From Clostridia bacterium (GTDB lineage Bacteria > Bacillota_A > Clostridia > Christensenellales > Aristaeellaceae): DNA of 64,000 nt. The stretch is taken from assembly GCA_017509065.1 (NCBI GenBank), contig JAFWQM010000178.1, positions 1 through 64,000 on the forward strand, read 5' to 3'. The translations under genes were made by a program, and so were the position numbers. Positions within the stretch are counted from its first letter, which is position 1. Each line of letters starts with the position of its first letter. Below are positions 25,964-34,085 of this stretch, in pieces. The notes under the pieces are model-generated. The model had not been told where the DNA came from and searched no databases. It saw only the letters and a program-made list of their open reading frames with translations.

Positions 25964-26887
25964 ATGCCATTTCATCATATCCCCGTGCTGCTCAATGAGG
26001 TGCTGGAATACCTGAATCCCCAACCGGGGGAGACCTATGCCGACGGCACCCTGGGCGGCGGCGGGCACAGTGAAGCGATCCTCCAGGCTATGGGGGAGAG
26101 CGGCACGCTGTACGGTATCGACCGCGACCCGGCGGCGATTGCGGCGGCGTCCGAACGCTTGAAGGGGTATCCCAGCTTTCACGCGGTTCACGGCAATTTT
26201 CACGATATCAAGGAACTGCTGCCCGGCGTTCGGCTGAACGGCGGGTTATTGGATTTGGGCGTTTCTTCCTATCAGCTGGACACCCCGGAGCGGGGCTTTT
26301 CCTATCATGAGGACGCGCCTCTGGACATGCGCATGGACACCACCCGGGGCATCACCGCCGCGGAGTACGTGAATACCGTATCCGAACAGGAATTCTGCCG
26401 CGTGCTGCGGGAATACGGGGATGAAAAATGGGCGGTTCGCATCGCGCAGATTTTGATGGAAAAGCGGCTGGAAAAGCCATTGGTGACCACTAAAGATTTG
26501 GTCGCTGTGGTGGACGCCGCCATTCCCAAGGCCGTGCGCCGCAAGGATGAGGGGCATCCCGCCCGCCGCACCTTTCAGGCCGTGCGCATTGCGGTGAACG
26601 ACGAGCTGGCTCCGCTGGAACAGGCGCTTCGGGATTGGGTGGATATACTCGTTCCTGGCGGCAGGCTGGCGGTGATCACCTTCCATTCCGTGGAAGACCG
26701 CATCGTGAAGCTGACCTTCCGAAAGTTCCAGAACCCCTGTACCTGCCCGCCCAAAGCGCCTATTTGCACGTGCGGGAAAAAGCCCCTGGGCCGTGCCATC
26801 GGCGGGGCGATCAAGGCAGGAAAGGAAGAATTGGACGAAAACAACCGCGCCCATAGCGCGACGCTGCGTATCTTTGAAAAGAAATAA
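25964..26887 (+). CDS. rsmH: 16S rRNA m4C1402 methyltransferase
   Basis: A 307-residue S-adenosylmethionine-dependent methyltransferase acting on cytidine 1402 of 16S rRNA. The N-terminus HHIPVLLNEVLEYLNPQPG, the SAM loop DGTLGGGGHSEAIL and the motif GLLDLGVSSYQLD.PERGFSY are all diagnostic. A Cys cluster (CTCPPKAPICTCGKKP) near the C-terminus is usual in the family. The start at 25964 follows gagggagg. It stands apart from a division/cell-wall cluster, and rsmI, which methylates the same base at the ribose, follows. Confidence 0.96.
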   Translation: MPFHHIPVLLNEVLEYLNPQPGETYADGTLGGGGHSEAILQAMGESGTLYGIDRDPAAIAAASERLKGYPSFHAVHGNFHDIKELLPGVRLNGGLLDLGVSSYQLDTPERGFSYHEDAPLDMRMDTTRGITAAEYVNTVSEQEFCRVLREYGDEKWAVRIAQILMEKRLEKPLVTTKDLVAVVDAAIPKAVRRKDEGHPARRTFQAVRIAVNDELAPLEQALRDWVDILVPGGRLAVITFHSVEDRIVKLTFRKFQNPCTCPPKAPICTCGKKPLGRAIGGAIKAGKEELDENNRAHSATLRIFEKK

Positions 26888-26891
26888 ATTT

Positions 26892-26955
26892 TCTGGAGGA
26901 AACCGCTCTTTGGAGCCAAAGAGCGGTTTCCTCCAGACCCCCTTCCGAGAAAGCA
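26892..26955. repeat. Long-stem dispersed repeat, copy C
   Basis: A 22-bp inverted repeat (26892-26913/26916-26937) has the tail ccccttccgagaaagca. Compared with copies A and B the outer stem reads ggagg/cctcc instead of ggggg/ccccc, so a base change on one arm is matched on the other. Confidence 0.9.
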
Positions 26956-27012
26956 GTAAAGGATATATTCTTTTCCTTACAGATATGATAGAATTACATG
27001 AAGGAGCAAATG

Positions 27013-27864
27013 ATGAGCACGCTTTATGTGGTGGCAACCCCCATCGGAAACCTCGGCGATATGAGCCCGCACGCCGTCGAAACCCTGAAAAGTGTTTCTC
27101 TGATTGCCGCCGAAGATACCCGGGTCACGAAAAAACTGACCAACCATTTCGGTATCGAAACGCCGCTGATTTCCTACCACCAGTACAACGAAAAGGGCCG
27201 CGCGCCGGAGATTGTGCAGCGGATGCTGGCGGAGGACATCGACGTGGCGGTGGTCACCGACGCGGGCACTCCCGCCATCTCCGACCCCGGTACTGAATTG
27301 GTGAAAGCGGCGGTGGAAGCGGGCATCCCGGTGATTGCTGTAGCCGGGCCTTCAGCTTTCGTGGCGGCGGTATCGGTCAGCGGGTTCGATCTGCCCTCCT
27401 TTACCTTTTACGGCTTCCTGCCGCGAGGAAACACAGAACTCAAAGAAAAGCTGCTGGACATCGGGCGTAAATCCGAAGGCGCTGTTTTCCACGAATCCCC
27501 GCACCGCATCAAAGCATTGGTCGCCGCCATCGCCGAAACCCTTCCACGCGCTTTGCTGTCTGTGAGCTGCGATTTGACGAAACTGCATGAACTCACCCTG
27601 CGCGGCGCGCCGGAAGCGATTCTTTCCGCCCTGGAGGCCAATGAGAAAAGTGAAAAGGGCGAATACTGCGTGGTCGCCAACCTGCGCAATGTAAAGCTGC
27701 CGGAGGAAAAGCCCACAGTCCAGGCCAGCCTGGAGGCCCGCATCTTCGACCTCGTGCTGAACGGCGTATCCCTTCGGGATGCCGTGGAAGCCCTGACCGC
27801 CCAGGGGGAAAAGAAAAACGCCGTCAAGGCCGCCGCCCTACGGGTCAAGGAATGGATAGAATAA
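27013..27864 (+). CDS. rsmI: 16S rRNA 2'-O-methyltransferase RsmI
   Basis: A 283-residue tetrapyrrole-methylase-fold enzyme that methylates the ribose of C1402 in 16S rRNA. The signatures LYVVATPIGNLGDMSPHAVETL, AAEDTRVTKKLTNHF, VVTDAGTPAISDPG and VAGPSAFVAAVSVSG are all present. The start at 27013 sits 6 bases after aaggag; the ATGs at 26998 and 27010 are too early or too close. It follows rsmH, and both act on the same nucleotide. Confidence 0.96.
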   Translation: MSTLYVVATPIGNLGDMSPHAVETLKSVSLIAAEDTRVTKKLTNHFGIETPLISYHQYNEKGRAPEIVQRMLAEDIDVAVVTDAGTPAISDPGTELVKAAVEAGIPVIAVAGPSAFVAAVSVSGFDLPSFTFYGFLPRGNTELKEKLLDIGRKSEGAVFHESPHRIKALVAAIAETLPRALLSVSCDLTKLHELTLRGAPEAILSALEANEKSEKGEYCVVANLRNVKLPEEKPTVQASLEARIFDLVLNGVSLRDAVEALTAQGEKKNAVKAAALRVKEWIE

Positions 27865-27879
27865 TGCTTTTAGCGTCGT

Positions 27880-27920
27880 TTTCCGCCTTGCTTTCGGGCA
27901 GGGCGGAAATTTTTTTATTT
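27880..27920 (+). terminator. Terminator of rsmI
   Basis: A stem of about 12 pairs, tttccgccttgc/gcagggcggaaa, is followed by tttttttatttt. Confidence 0.9.
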
Positions 27921-27934
27921 TCGTAAAAAACCTA

Positions 27935-27963
27935 TTGACAAGTATATCGGAACACGATATAAT
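27935..27963 (+). promoter_or_regulatory. Promoter of the padR operon
   Basis: TTGACA (27935-27940), 17 bases, TATAAT (27958-27963). Operator 1 fills the spacer and part of the -10. Confidence 0.85.
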
Positions 27964-28022
27964 AGCATTACGATATATCGAATCACGATATAAAGAGTGA
28001 GGATATATCGAAACCCGATGGA
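27943..28022 (+). promoter_or_regulatory. Three tandem PadR operators
   Basis: Inverted repeats of the form tatatcg-N5-cgatata occur at 27943-27961 and 27974-27992. A third, with a degraded right arm (tatatcg-N5-cgatgga), is at 28004-28022. Centres are 31 and 30 bp apart, about three helical turns. Operator 1 covers the promoter, and operator 3 overlaps the ribosome site. The arrangement predicts self-repression by the PadR protein encoded next. Confidence 0.8.
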
Positions 28023-28032
28023 GGTGAAACGC

Positions 28033-28347
28033 ATGCCCGATTCCTACGCGTTGACGGAATCGACGTATTACATCCTGCTGTCGCTGCTCATGCCCCAGCA
28101 CGGCTACGGCATCATGCAGCAGACCGAGGAAATGAGCCACGGCCGGGTGAGGCTTGCGGCGGGCACGCTGTACGGCGCGTTGAACACGCTGTGCGACAAG
28201 GGCTGGATCATCCAGCTGCCTGTAGAGGACGGCAGCCGCCGCAAGGAATACAAGCTGACGGAAAAAGGAAAGGCCATCCTGACGAAGGAAGTGGCCCGGC
28301 TCAAAGAACTGGCGGACAACGGCGAAAGGGTTCTGAAAGGAGAATGA
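28033..28347 (+). CDS. PadR family transcriptional regulator
   Basis: A 104-residue DNA-binding regulator with an N-terminal winged helix (ALTESTYYILLSLLMPQHGYGIMQQTEEMSHGRV) and a short C-terminal dimerisation helix (KEVARLKELADNGERVL). RLAAGTLYGALNTLCDKGWI is the PadR recognition helix region. The start at 28033 follows ggaggtg. It is the first gene of an operon with DUF2812 and two small membrane proteins, and three matching inverted repeats lie upstream. It probably represses its own operon, with an inducer such as a membrane-active compound by analogy only. Confidence 0.93.
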   Translation: MPDSYALTESTYYILLSLLMPQHGYGIMQQTEEMSHGRVRLAAGTLYGALNTLCDKGWIIQLPVEDGSRRKEYKLTEKGKAILTKEVARLKELADNGERVLKGE

Positions 28348-28349
28348 CC

Positions 28350-28856
28350 ATGGAAAGCCGCAAGACAATTCGCAAATGGTACTGGGTATGGGACTTTGAA
28401 AAGGAAGAAAACTGGCTCAATGAAATGGCTTTGAACGGCTGGGTGCTGGAAAGCGTGGGCTGGTGCACTTATCACTTTATCAAGTGCGAGCCGGGGGAAT
28501 ATAACGTGCGCCTGGAAATGCACCCCTACGACGAAGCCTACGTCCAGTTCATGCAAGACACCGGCGCGGAGTTCGTGGGCCGGATGATGATGTGGGTCTA
28601 CTTCCGCAAAAAGGCTGCGGACGGGGAATTCGATCTGTTCTCCGACATCGACTCCCGCATCAGCCACCTGGACAAGATCGGAAAAATGCTGGCGATCCTC
28701 GGCGGAATGAACCTGCTGATCGGCATCATGAACTCGTTCAGCCCCGCGCGTGTCGGATGGGTGAACCTGCTGTGCGCCACGGTGCTGATGTATTCTCTGG
28801 GCCGCATCCACGGGAAAAAAGAGGCGCTGGAAAAAGAACGGCTTTTGCACGAATGA
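28350..28856 (+). CDS. DUF2812 family membrane protein
   Basis: A 168-residue protein. The N-terminus (FEKEENWLNEMALNGWVLESVGWCTYHFI) is the signature of DUF2812, a family routinely found beside PadR regulators. Two membrane helices are predicted at about 113-130 and 134-152. The function is unknown; control together with PadR suggests a membrane stress or drug response. The start at 28350 gives a 7-base spacing from aaaggag, whereas the ATG at 28344 is too close. Confidence 0.82.
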   Translation: MESRKTIRKWYWVWDFEKEENWLNEMALNGWVLESVGWCTYHFIKCEPGEYNVRLEMHPYDEAYVQFMQDTGAEFVGRMMMWVYFRKKAADGEFDLFSDIDSRISHLDKIGKMLAILGGMNLLIGIMNSFSPARVGWVNLLCATVLMYSLGRIHGKKEALEKERLLHE

Positions 28857-28867
28857 GGTGAAAGAGC

Positions 28868-29071
28868 ATGAAGGGATACAATAAGGTTTGTTTTGCGATT
28901 GTGATTCTGCTGTTTGTGGTCGGCGTTGTGTTCCTGGGTATTTCCATGTTCGCCAGCAACCCGGGAAAACACGACCTGGCGATTGCCCTGCTGTGCATCA
29001 CGGCGGGCAACGTCATCAACATGATTCAAATCTGGAAGCGCAGGAAGGAGGAAAAGGACAATGGAAAATAA
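28868..29071 (+). CDS. Small two-helix membrane protein
   Basis: A 67-residue protein with two predicted membrane helices at about 7-27 (CFAIVILLFVVGVVFLGISM) and 36-52, and a basic C-terminus (KRRKEEKDNGK). No family recognised. It follows the DUF2812 gene by 11 bases with a gaggtgaaag ribosome site and overlaps the next gene by 11 bases, so it belongs to the padR operon. Confidence 0.65.
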   Translation: MKGYNKVCFAIVILLFVVGVVFLGISMFASNPGKHDLAIALLCITAGNVINMIQIWKRRKEEKDNGK

Positions 29072-29267
29072 AAAACGCAGCGGAAGAAAAACCGTGCTGC
29101 TGATCGGCGGGATCATCCTGCTGGTTACGGCGGCGGCGCGGCTGATTACCGGGCGGTGGATCGGCGGGCCGGCGGATGACTTTATCGGCGCAGCGCTCCC
29201 GTGGGTGAGCATGGCCGTGGGCATCGCCTGCTTTGCAGCGGGATGGACGGAAGACAGTAATAAGTAA
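29061..29267 (+). CDS. Small two-helix membrane protein
   Basis: A 68-residue protein, basic at the N-terminus (MENKKRSGRK), with membrane helices at about 12-27 (VLLIGGIILLVTAAARL) and 44-60 (ALPWVSMAVGIACFAAGW). It is the last gene of the padR operon and overlaps the previous one. aaggagg lies about 8 bases upstream. Function unknown; it resembles small membrane proteins that flank PadR/DUF2812 pairs. Confidence 0.65.
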   Translation: MENKKRSGRKTVLLIGGIILLVTAAARLITGRWIGGPADDFIGAALPWVSMAVGIACFAAGWTEDSNK

Positions 29268-29309
29268 TTGCTGGCTGCGTGCCATGATATATACGACCTG
29301 ACAGACGAA

Positions 29310-29343
29310 AAAAGCTCCGCCGATTTTACCCGGCGGAGCTTTT
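29310..29343. terminator. Bidirectional terminator
   Basis: A 13-bp stem aaaagctccgccg/cggcggagctttt lies between the padR operon and the convergent CARDB-like gene. Confidence 0.9.
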
Positions 29344-29361
29344 CTGGTTGATCTATAAGCT

Positions 29362-31329
29362 TTATTCTTCGTCTATCCTGCGGGAAGCGCGGCGGTGACG
29401 GCGAGACGTATCGTCAGCGTCTGCCTTTGCCTCGGCCTCTTCCGTCGGCTTGGAAACGGCTGGCTTTTCCACGGCTTCGGACGCGGCGCGGGTCACGCGA
29501 TAGCCACCCTGCGTGTCCACGGCAGGCATGGCGTCCTGCGCGGGCGCTTTCAGCGCGTCATCCTCGGCGGCGGAGCGAAGCAGCTTTTCATGGGGAAGGA
29601 CCGTGGCTTTTTCCGGGGCTTCGGTGCTGAGGTCCGGCGCTGTGCCTTCTTCCGTGGCGTCCTCCACGCGGATTTCCTCAGCCTCGTCGCTGTCGAAATC
29701 GTCGTCATCAACGGGCTCGGTGTAATCCCTGCGTTCAGCCAGATCAAGGTGGTCAAACGCGGCTTTCGACTTCCTGTAGCGGTTCAGCCGCACCAGAGAA
29801 CTGATCGCGAAGAGCACCAGCGCGGCCCCGAACACGCCCATTAGACCCAGCATCACGTACCGCAGCACGTTCCGGCTCTGAGTCAGCAGCGGATCAACGG
29901 GTGAACTCGTCACATATTCCGGCGGAGCCACCGTCACAACAGGAACAGTCGTCGGCGCGGGCGTATTCTGGGAATAGGCGATGTGAATGGTGTTGGATTC
30001 AAATTTGACATCGTTGTTCAGCGAATCCTTCAGCGTGGCTGTGAAGCGGAACTGACCGGCCTGGGGAATGCGCGCGTCGCGGTCCAGGGTCATGCTGGCG
30101 CCCGGTTCCAGGGAAGCGATGGTGTAGATCGTCGTCTTTCCGTGGGAGATGGTGATCTTTTCAGCCTTGATATTGCTGTTGTTCGTCACGATCAGATGGA
30201 AGCGCACGTCGGCGGGCACATGGGAAACCGTGTCCTGATCGGCCGTCAGGTTCAACGTGAGCAGTAATTGCTTATCGGGGTCGTAAACGCCGATGCGCAG
30301 CTCATTGGAGGTCAGCTTCTTGGTTTCCCCGGTATTATCCGGAAGCGTAGCGGTCGCCTTAAAGATGACTGGCTCGGTCAGGATATACTGTTTTTCAAAA
30401 CGCACGGTTTCGCCCGCGGGAATGGATATGCCGCTGAGCATCTCGCCAACCTTGGCGTCGGTGACGGAAACGTTGGAATACGAAATGTTGCCTTCGTTGA
30501 TGAACGTGATGACCACCGTGGCCTTTTCGCCGACGTTGACCGCGTCGGAGAGCGTGGACAGTTCAAACTTCAGGTTGGGTTTGGCGACTGCGATCACTTC
30601 GTCCTCGATCTTCACGGTCTGGGCTTTCGATTCGCCTTCGGCTTTATAGGTGATGGTGGCGTTGCTCTTTAAATCGGCGCTGCCGATGCGGGAGGTAAAG
30701 GTGACGGTTGTTCTGTCGCCGGCGGCCAAAGTCTTGACCGTCTTGGGAGATTTGGAGATGTTTTCCTGAATGCGGATGTCGGACAGTTTCACGCTGCCGT
30801 TGTTGACCAGCTCGTAGGAAACGGTGGCCTGTCCGCCGGAGCGGACGACCGGCGGCTGAATGGTGCGGTTCACGCTCAGGCTGACCCGTTCACCCTGGTA
30901 CTGGAGCTTTGCGGTGGCCTGCCGGCTGATTTCAGCCAAAGCACCGGTATCGTCTTCAAGGTGGTAACGCACTTCATAGGACAGGCTGCCGGCGTCCAGC
31001 TGCCGCTGGCTGACATTCCATTTGCCTTCCCAGGCGCGGGTCTCGCCGGCCTTGAGCACATAGGAGCCGCCGTCCCCGAAGGAAGCGACAACGCTTCCGT
31101 CGGGATCGTAAAGGGTGACGGGCAAGGTCATGTCTTCGCCGCTGGTATTGGACACATTCAGGGTTACGTTCACTTCCCCGGGAGCGCTGAGCTTGTCGGG
31201 GGAGACCAGGATGGTTAAGGCGACCGTATCCATATCCGCGGCTGAGGCCAGGGCAGTGACCGAAAAAACGAGGATCAGCAGCATAAACACAATTGCTGCG
31301 GGGCGAAAAATGGTGCGGGCAAAGGTCAT
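29362..31329 (-). CDS. Membrane-anchored protein with CARDB/Ig-like repeats
   Basis: A 655-residue exported protein. Residues 1-30 form a signal peptide (FARTIFRPAAIVFMLLILVF, ending ALASA). Residues 31-470 consist of about four beta-sandwich repeats of CARDB/NEW3 type, visible in repeated phrases such as 'vsNtSGEDMTLPVTLYD', 'lvNNGSVKLSDI' and 'fiNEGNISYSNV'. One membrane helix is at roughly 490-512. The cytoplasmic tail of about 140 residues is very acidic then basic at the end (RRHRRASRRIDEE). Function unknown; the layout suits a cell-surface or envelope-assembly adaptor. Start chosen for ggaggg at 8 bases. Confidence 0.75.
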   Translation of the reverse strand: MTFARTIFRPAAIVFMLLILVFSVTALASAADMDTVALTILVSPDKLSAPGEVNVTLNVSNTSGEDMTLPVTLYDPDGSVVASFGDGGSYVLKAGETRAWEGKWNVSQRQLDAGSLSYEVRYHLEDDTGALAEISRQATAKLQYQGERVSLSVNRTIQPPVVRSGGQATVSYELVNNGSVKLSDIRIQENISKSPKTVKTLAAGDRTTVTFTSRIGSADLKSNATITYKAEGESKAQTVKIEDEVIAVAKPNLKFELSTLSDAVNVGEKATVVITFINEGNISYSNVSVTDAKVGEMLSGISIPAGETVRFEKQYILTEPVIFKATATLPDNTGETKKLTSNELRIGVYDPDKQLLLTLNLTADQDTVSHVPADVRFHLIVTNNSNIKAEKITISHGKTTIYTIASLEPGASMTLDRDARIPQAGQFRFTATLKDSLNNDVKFESNTIHIAYSQNTPAPTTVPVVTVAPPEYVTSSPVDPLLTQSRNVLRYVMLGLMGVFGAALVLFAISSLVRLNRYRKSKAAFDHLDLAERRDYTEPVDDDDFDSDEAEEIRVEDATEEGTAPDLSTEAPEKATVLPHEKLLRSAAEDDALKAPAQDAMPAVDTQGGYRVTRAASEAVEKPAVSKPTEEAEAKADADDTSRRHRRASRRIDEE

Positions 31330-31596
31330 TGCCCTATCCCTCCTTCCGAAAGGCGCTGAAGGGCGCCGGGAGAAATCGATTATCATATAGGATATTGTAG
31401 TGCAAGAAAGCCGCCGTGTCAAGCAAAGAGGACTTATTTTCATTTAAAAGATAAGGTTTTTTAGATATTTTTTTATCCTTTTCTCTCTTTCTTAATGTTT
31501 TTAAGGTTTTGACCGCCGTTTTCCCGGCCATTCCCGTATCACGCGCTGGCTGGCGGCGCTCTCTCAAAATGTATAAAAACCGCTGTTTCATCCAGG

Positions 31597-32277
31597 TCAG
31601 GGAATGGCGAAATTCAGCGCATCGCTCATATCCGGCACCTGCACGTAGGATTGGGGTACAGCGCCCACAATGATGGATTCCGCGATGAGTACCTGGCTTC
31701 CCAGCGATACCTGCCGCGCGCCGCCGGGAATGACCAGCCGGACGGTGGTATGCAGGGAAAGATAGATTTTATGCCGCGTCTGGTTGATCCCGGCGGACTC
31801 GAATTCCGTGGAGAACGCCGCGGAAACAGCGCTGACCGGCACGATGTACACCTTTACTCGCGGCCCGAGCGCGGAAAGAAACGGCACGCCCAGCGCCGCG
31901 CCAAGCGGGATGGCAATGCTCTGCGCTTCCGCGCTTTCCAGCTTGGACTGGGCTTCCAACGCGGTGACCGTAGCCAGCTCGTTCATGCGCACGGCGTTCG
32001 CCTGCAGCATCGTCACGCGGCCCTGCTGATCCGTCTGAACGGTCATCATATCCTCGTACGTCACGGCGTCTTCCATCACGTCGCGCACAGCCTCATGGAT
32101 GTATTCCACCGCCATGGCTTCCGCCCGCGCGTGCGCCATGTCCAGGATGACGGATTCCAGATTCCTCTCCAGCAGCAGCAGTAAAAGCACAAGCACCAGC
32201 CCGCCGAGAATCACCCAGCGGACGGTACGCCGAAAACGACTTTCCTTTGTTTTTGTCCCCTTGCAGTCCGACCGCAT
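31597..32277 (-). CDS. yunB: Sporulation protein YunB-like
   Basis: A 226-residue protein with one N-terminal membrane helix at about 18-37 (TVRWVILGGLVLVLLLLLLE) and an extracytoplasmic remainder. It matches the YunB family over its length, including AEAMAVEYIHEAVRDVM, the 'GxVTMLQANAVRMNEL' segment and AIPLGAALGVPFLSALGPRVKV. YunB is made in the mother cell under sigma-E in Bacillus, so its presence suggests a sporulation capacity. The start at 32277 follows gaggggggg. Confidence 0.9.
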   Translation of the reverse strand: MRSDCKGTKTKESRFRRTVRWVILGGLVLVLLLLLLERNLESVILDMAHARAEAMAVEYIHEAVRDVMEDAVTYEDMMTVQTDQQGRVTMLQANAVRMNELATVTALEAQSKLESAEAQSIAIPLGAALGVPFLSALGPRVKVYIVPVSAVSAAFSTEFESAGINQTRHKIYLSLHTTVRLVIPGGARQVSLGSQVLIAESIIVGAVPQSYVQVPDMSDALNFAIP

Positions 32278-32675
32278 GCCGCATTCCCCCCCCTCTCTGG
32301 CAGGATATGCAGGCAGCGGCAAATACTGACTGGCTGATGACAAAAATAGTTCAATTTATGTTACAAATTCTTAATATATATTTCACAATTATGTAAATAG
32401 TTAAGAAAAACGATATAAATACTTGTAAAAAATTTTTCAAAATAGTTGATTTTTCCTTCATGATATGCTATATTTTGTGATGAAGAAGAACATTGTTTTT
32501 TTCCTTCTGGACGAACAAGCAGCCCGTATGGGTTCTCCAGGCGTATGCATCCCGGAAACAACCCATCCTGGCGTGGTCCCGCATGAGTGGGAAAACGGAA
32601 GGGATTGTTTCTTCTACAATGTTGCTTACAGCCGCTGTGATTTGCGGGCTGTAAAGAATCAAGGAGGAAGAGGAA
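32278..32675. promoter_or_regulatory. AT-rich promoter region and long structured leader
   Basis: No gene is visible. The first 170 bases are strongly AT-rich. A promoter, TTGATT (32446-32451), 17 bases, TATATT (32469-32474), points to a start near 32481, giving a leader of about 195 bases. The leader has GC-rich hairpin material: ccagg...cctgg (32537-32573) and cccgcatgagtggg (32578-32591). It could be a regulatory RNA but fits no class I know. Confidence 0.5.
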
Positions 32676-34040
32676 ATGTTTAGAAACGTCAGACTCGCAA
32701 AAGTCGCGCTCTTCGCGCTGTGCCTTGCCCTGGCGCTGTGTCTCTCCGCATCCGCCATGGCTACCACGATCATCGAAGGCACGACTACGACCACCACCAC
32801 TGGCACGAGCACCGATGTGATCACGGAAACGGACCACGTGTGGGCCTACAAGACCCTGATCAAGGACGCGACCTGCTCCGATCCGCCCACCTACCAGTAC
32901 ACCTGCACCATCTGCGGTGCGAAGAAAACTGTCGTGGAAGGCACCACCAACGGCCAGCACGTATGGGGCGAATGGATCGTCGATTCCCAGGCCACCTGCA
33001 CGACGGCAGGCGCGCGCCACCGTCAGTGCCAGCTGAACGTTCACCACACTGAAACACAGACTATCGCCGCCCTCGGCCACGAACTGCAGTGGCGCATCAC
33101 CATCCCGGCGACCTGCTCCAGCACCGGTACGCGCGAACAGTACTGCACCCGCTGCGGACAGGTGATCAATACCGAGGTCATCCCGCAGGGCAGCCATGTG
33201 TGGGGCGCCTGGACCATCATCAGGCAGCCTACTTGCTTTGATCCCGGCGAACAGACCCACACCTGCACGCTGTGCGGCACGGTTGAGAACGCGGTCTACG
33301 GCGCTGCGCTGGGCCATAATTGGGGCGCCTGGCAGGTGATCACCCCCGCCACCTGCGAAACCTCCGGCACCCGCACCCGCGTATGCCTGCGTGACGCTTC
33401 TCACGTGGAAAACGAAATCATTCCCGCTCCCGGCCATCAGTGGACCGCGTGGCGGCGCGTGAAGGAACCCACTTTCTGGGAGAGGGGCAGAGAAGAACGC
33501 AACTGCACCGTGTGCGGCAAGGTTGAGAGCCGCGAACTGGAAACGATCATCTGGAACCAGGCGGTGATGTGCTCCTTTGGTCTCCGTCTGAAGGAAACCA
33601 ACCAGTATCACAACTATTCCGACAGATGGTATATGTTCACGCCGTTTGACGCTTCCCTGAACGGACAGCAGGTCTATGATCTGGTTGTGTCTGACTCTCT
33701 GATCGTCGGTGAAGTGACCCTGAACATCCGCGATGGCTATCTGACCGTCGATTACAATCTAAAGGGCGGCGACGCCATCAAGGTAACGTTGGAATTCTTC
33801 ACTGTGCTGAACCGCATCGGCGACCTGGCTTCGTTTGAGCCCGAGGGACTGATGTATATGAAGCTCAACCGGAATCAGGCCATCAACCTGGCTGAACAAT
33901 TCCCCGGAGACACCCACCTGGTGCTGTACTTCTGCAGCCGTGTTTCGGTGCAGTACCATCCCGCTTTCAAAGCGCTGCAGTACAGATCCGTGGAGCATCA
34001 GACCCAGCTGGATCAGATGTACCTTGTGATCGATTATTGA
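32676..34040 (+). CDS. Secreted protein with CxxCG/W repeats
   Basis: A 454-residue exported protein. Residues 1-28 form a signal peptide (VALFALCLALALCLSASAMA), followed by a threonine-rich stretch. Residues 48-290 hold about six repeats of roughly 40 residues with the pattern 'H-x-W-G-x-W...P-A-T-C...G-x-x-x-x-x-C-x-x-C-G...G-H', a repeat common in Clostridia surface proteins. The last 165 residues form a separate unrecognised domain with no Cys pairs in a row. There is no anchor, so it is probably shed or held by other means. Ribosome site: aaggagg. Confidence 0.75.
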   Translation: MFRNVRLAKVALFALCLALALCLSASAMATTIIEGTTTTTTTGTSTDVITETDHVWAYKTLIKDATCSDPPTYQYTCTICGAKKTVVEGTTNGQHVWGEWIVDSQATCTTAGARHRQCQLNVHHTETQTIAALGHELQWRITIPATCSSTGTREQYCTRCGQVINTEVIPQGSHVWGAWTIIRQPTCFDPGEQTHTCTLCGTVENAVYGAALGHNWGAWQVITPATCETSGTRTRVCLRDASHVENEIIPAPGHQWTAWRRVKEPTFWERGREERNCTVCGKVESRELETIIWNQAVMCSFGLRLKETNQYHNYSDRWYMFTPFDASLNGQQVYDLVVSDSLIVGEVTLNIRDGYLTVDYNLKGGDAIKVTLEFFTVLNRIGDLASFEPEGLMYMKLNRNQAINLAEQFPGDTHLVLYFCSRVSVQYHPAFKALQYRSVEHQTQLDQMYLVIDY

Positions 34041-34053
34041 TTCCTCATTCCCC

Positions 34054-34085
34054 GGCCCCGCTCAGTGAGCGGGGCCTTTTCATTT
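34054..34085 (+). terminator. Terminator of the Cys-repeat gene
   Basis: An 11-bp stem ggccccgctca/tgagcggggcc (34054-34076) is followed by ttttcatttt. Confidence 0.88.

Noticed and set aside
32537..32600. Possible cyclic-di-GMP or other known riboswitch
   Set aside because: Conserved core motifs of the classes I know (for example GEMM) are not present, so I list it only as a structured leader.
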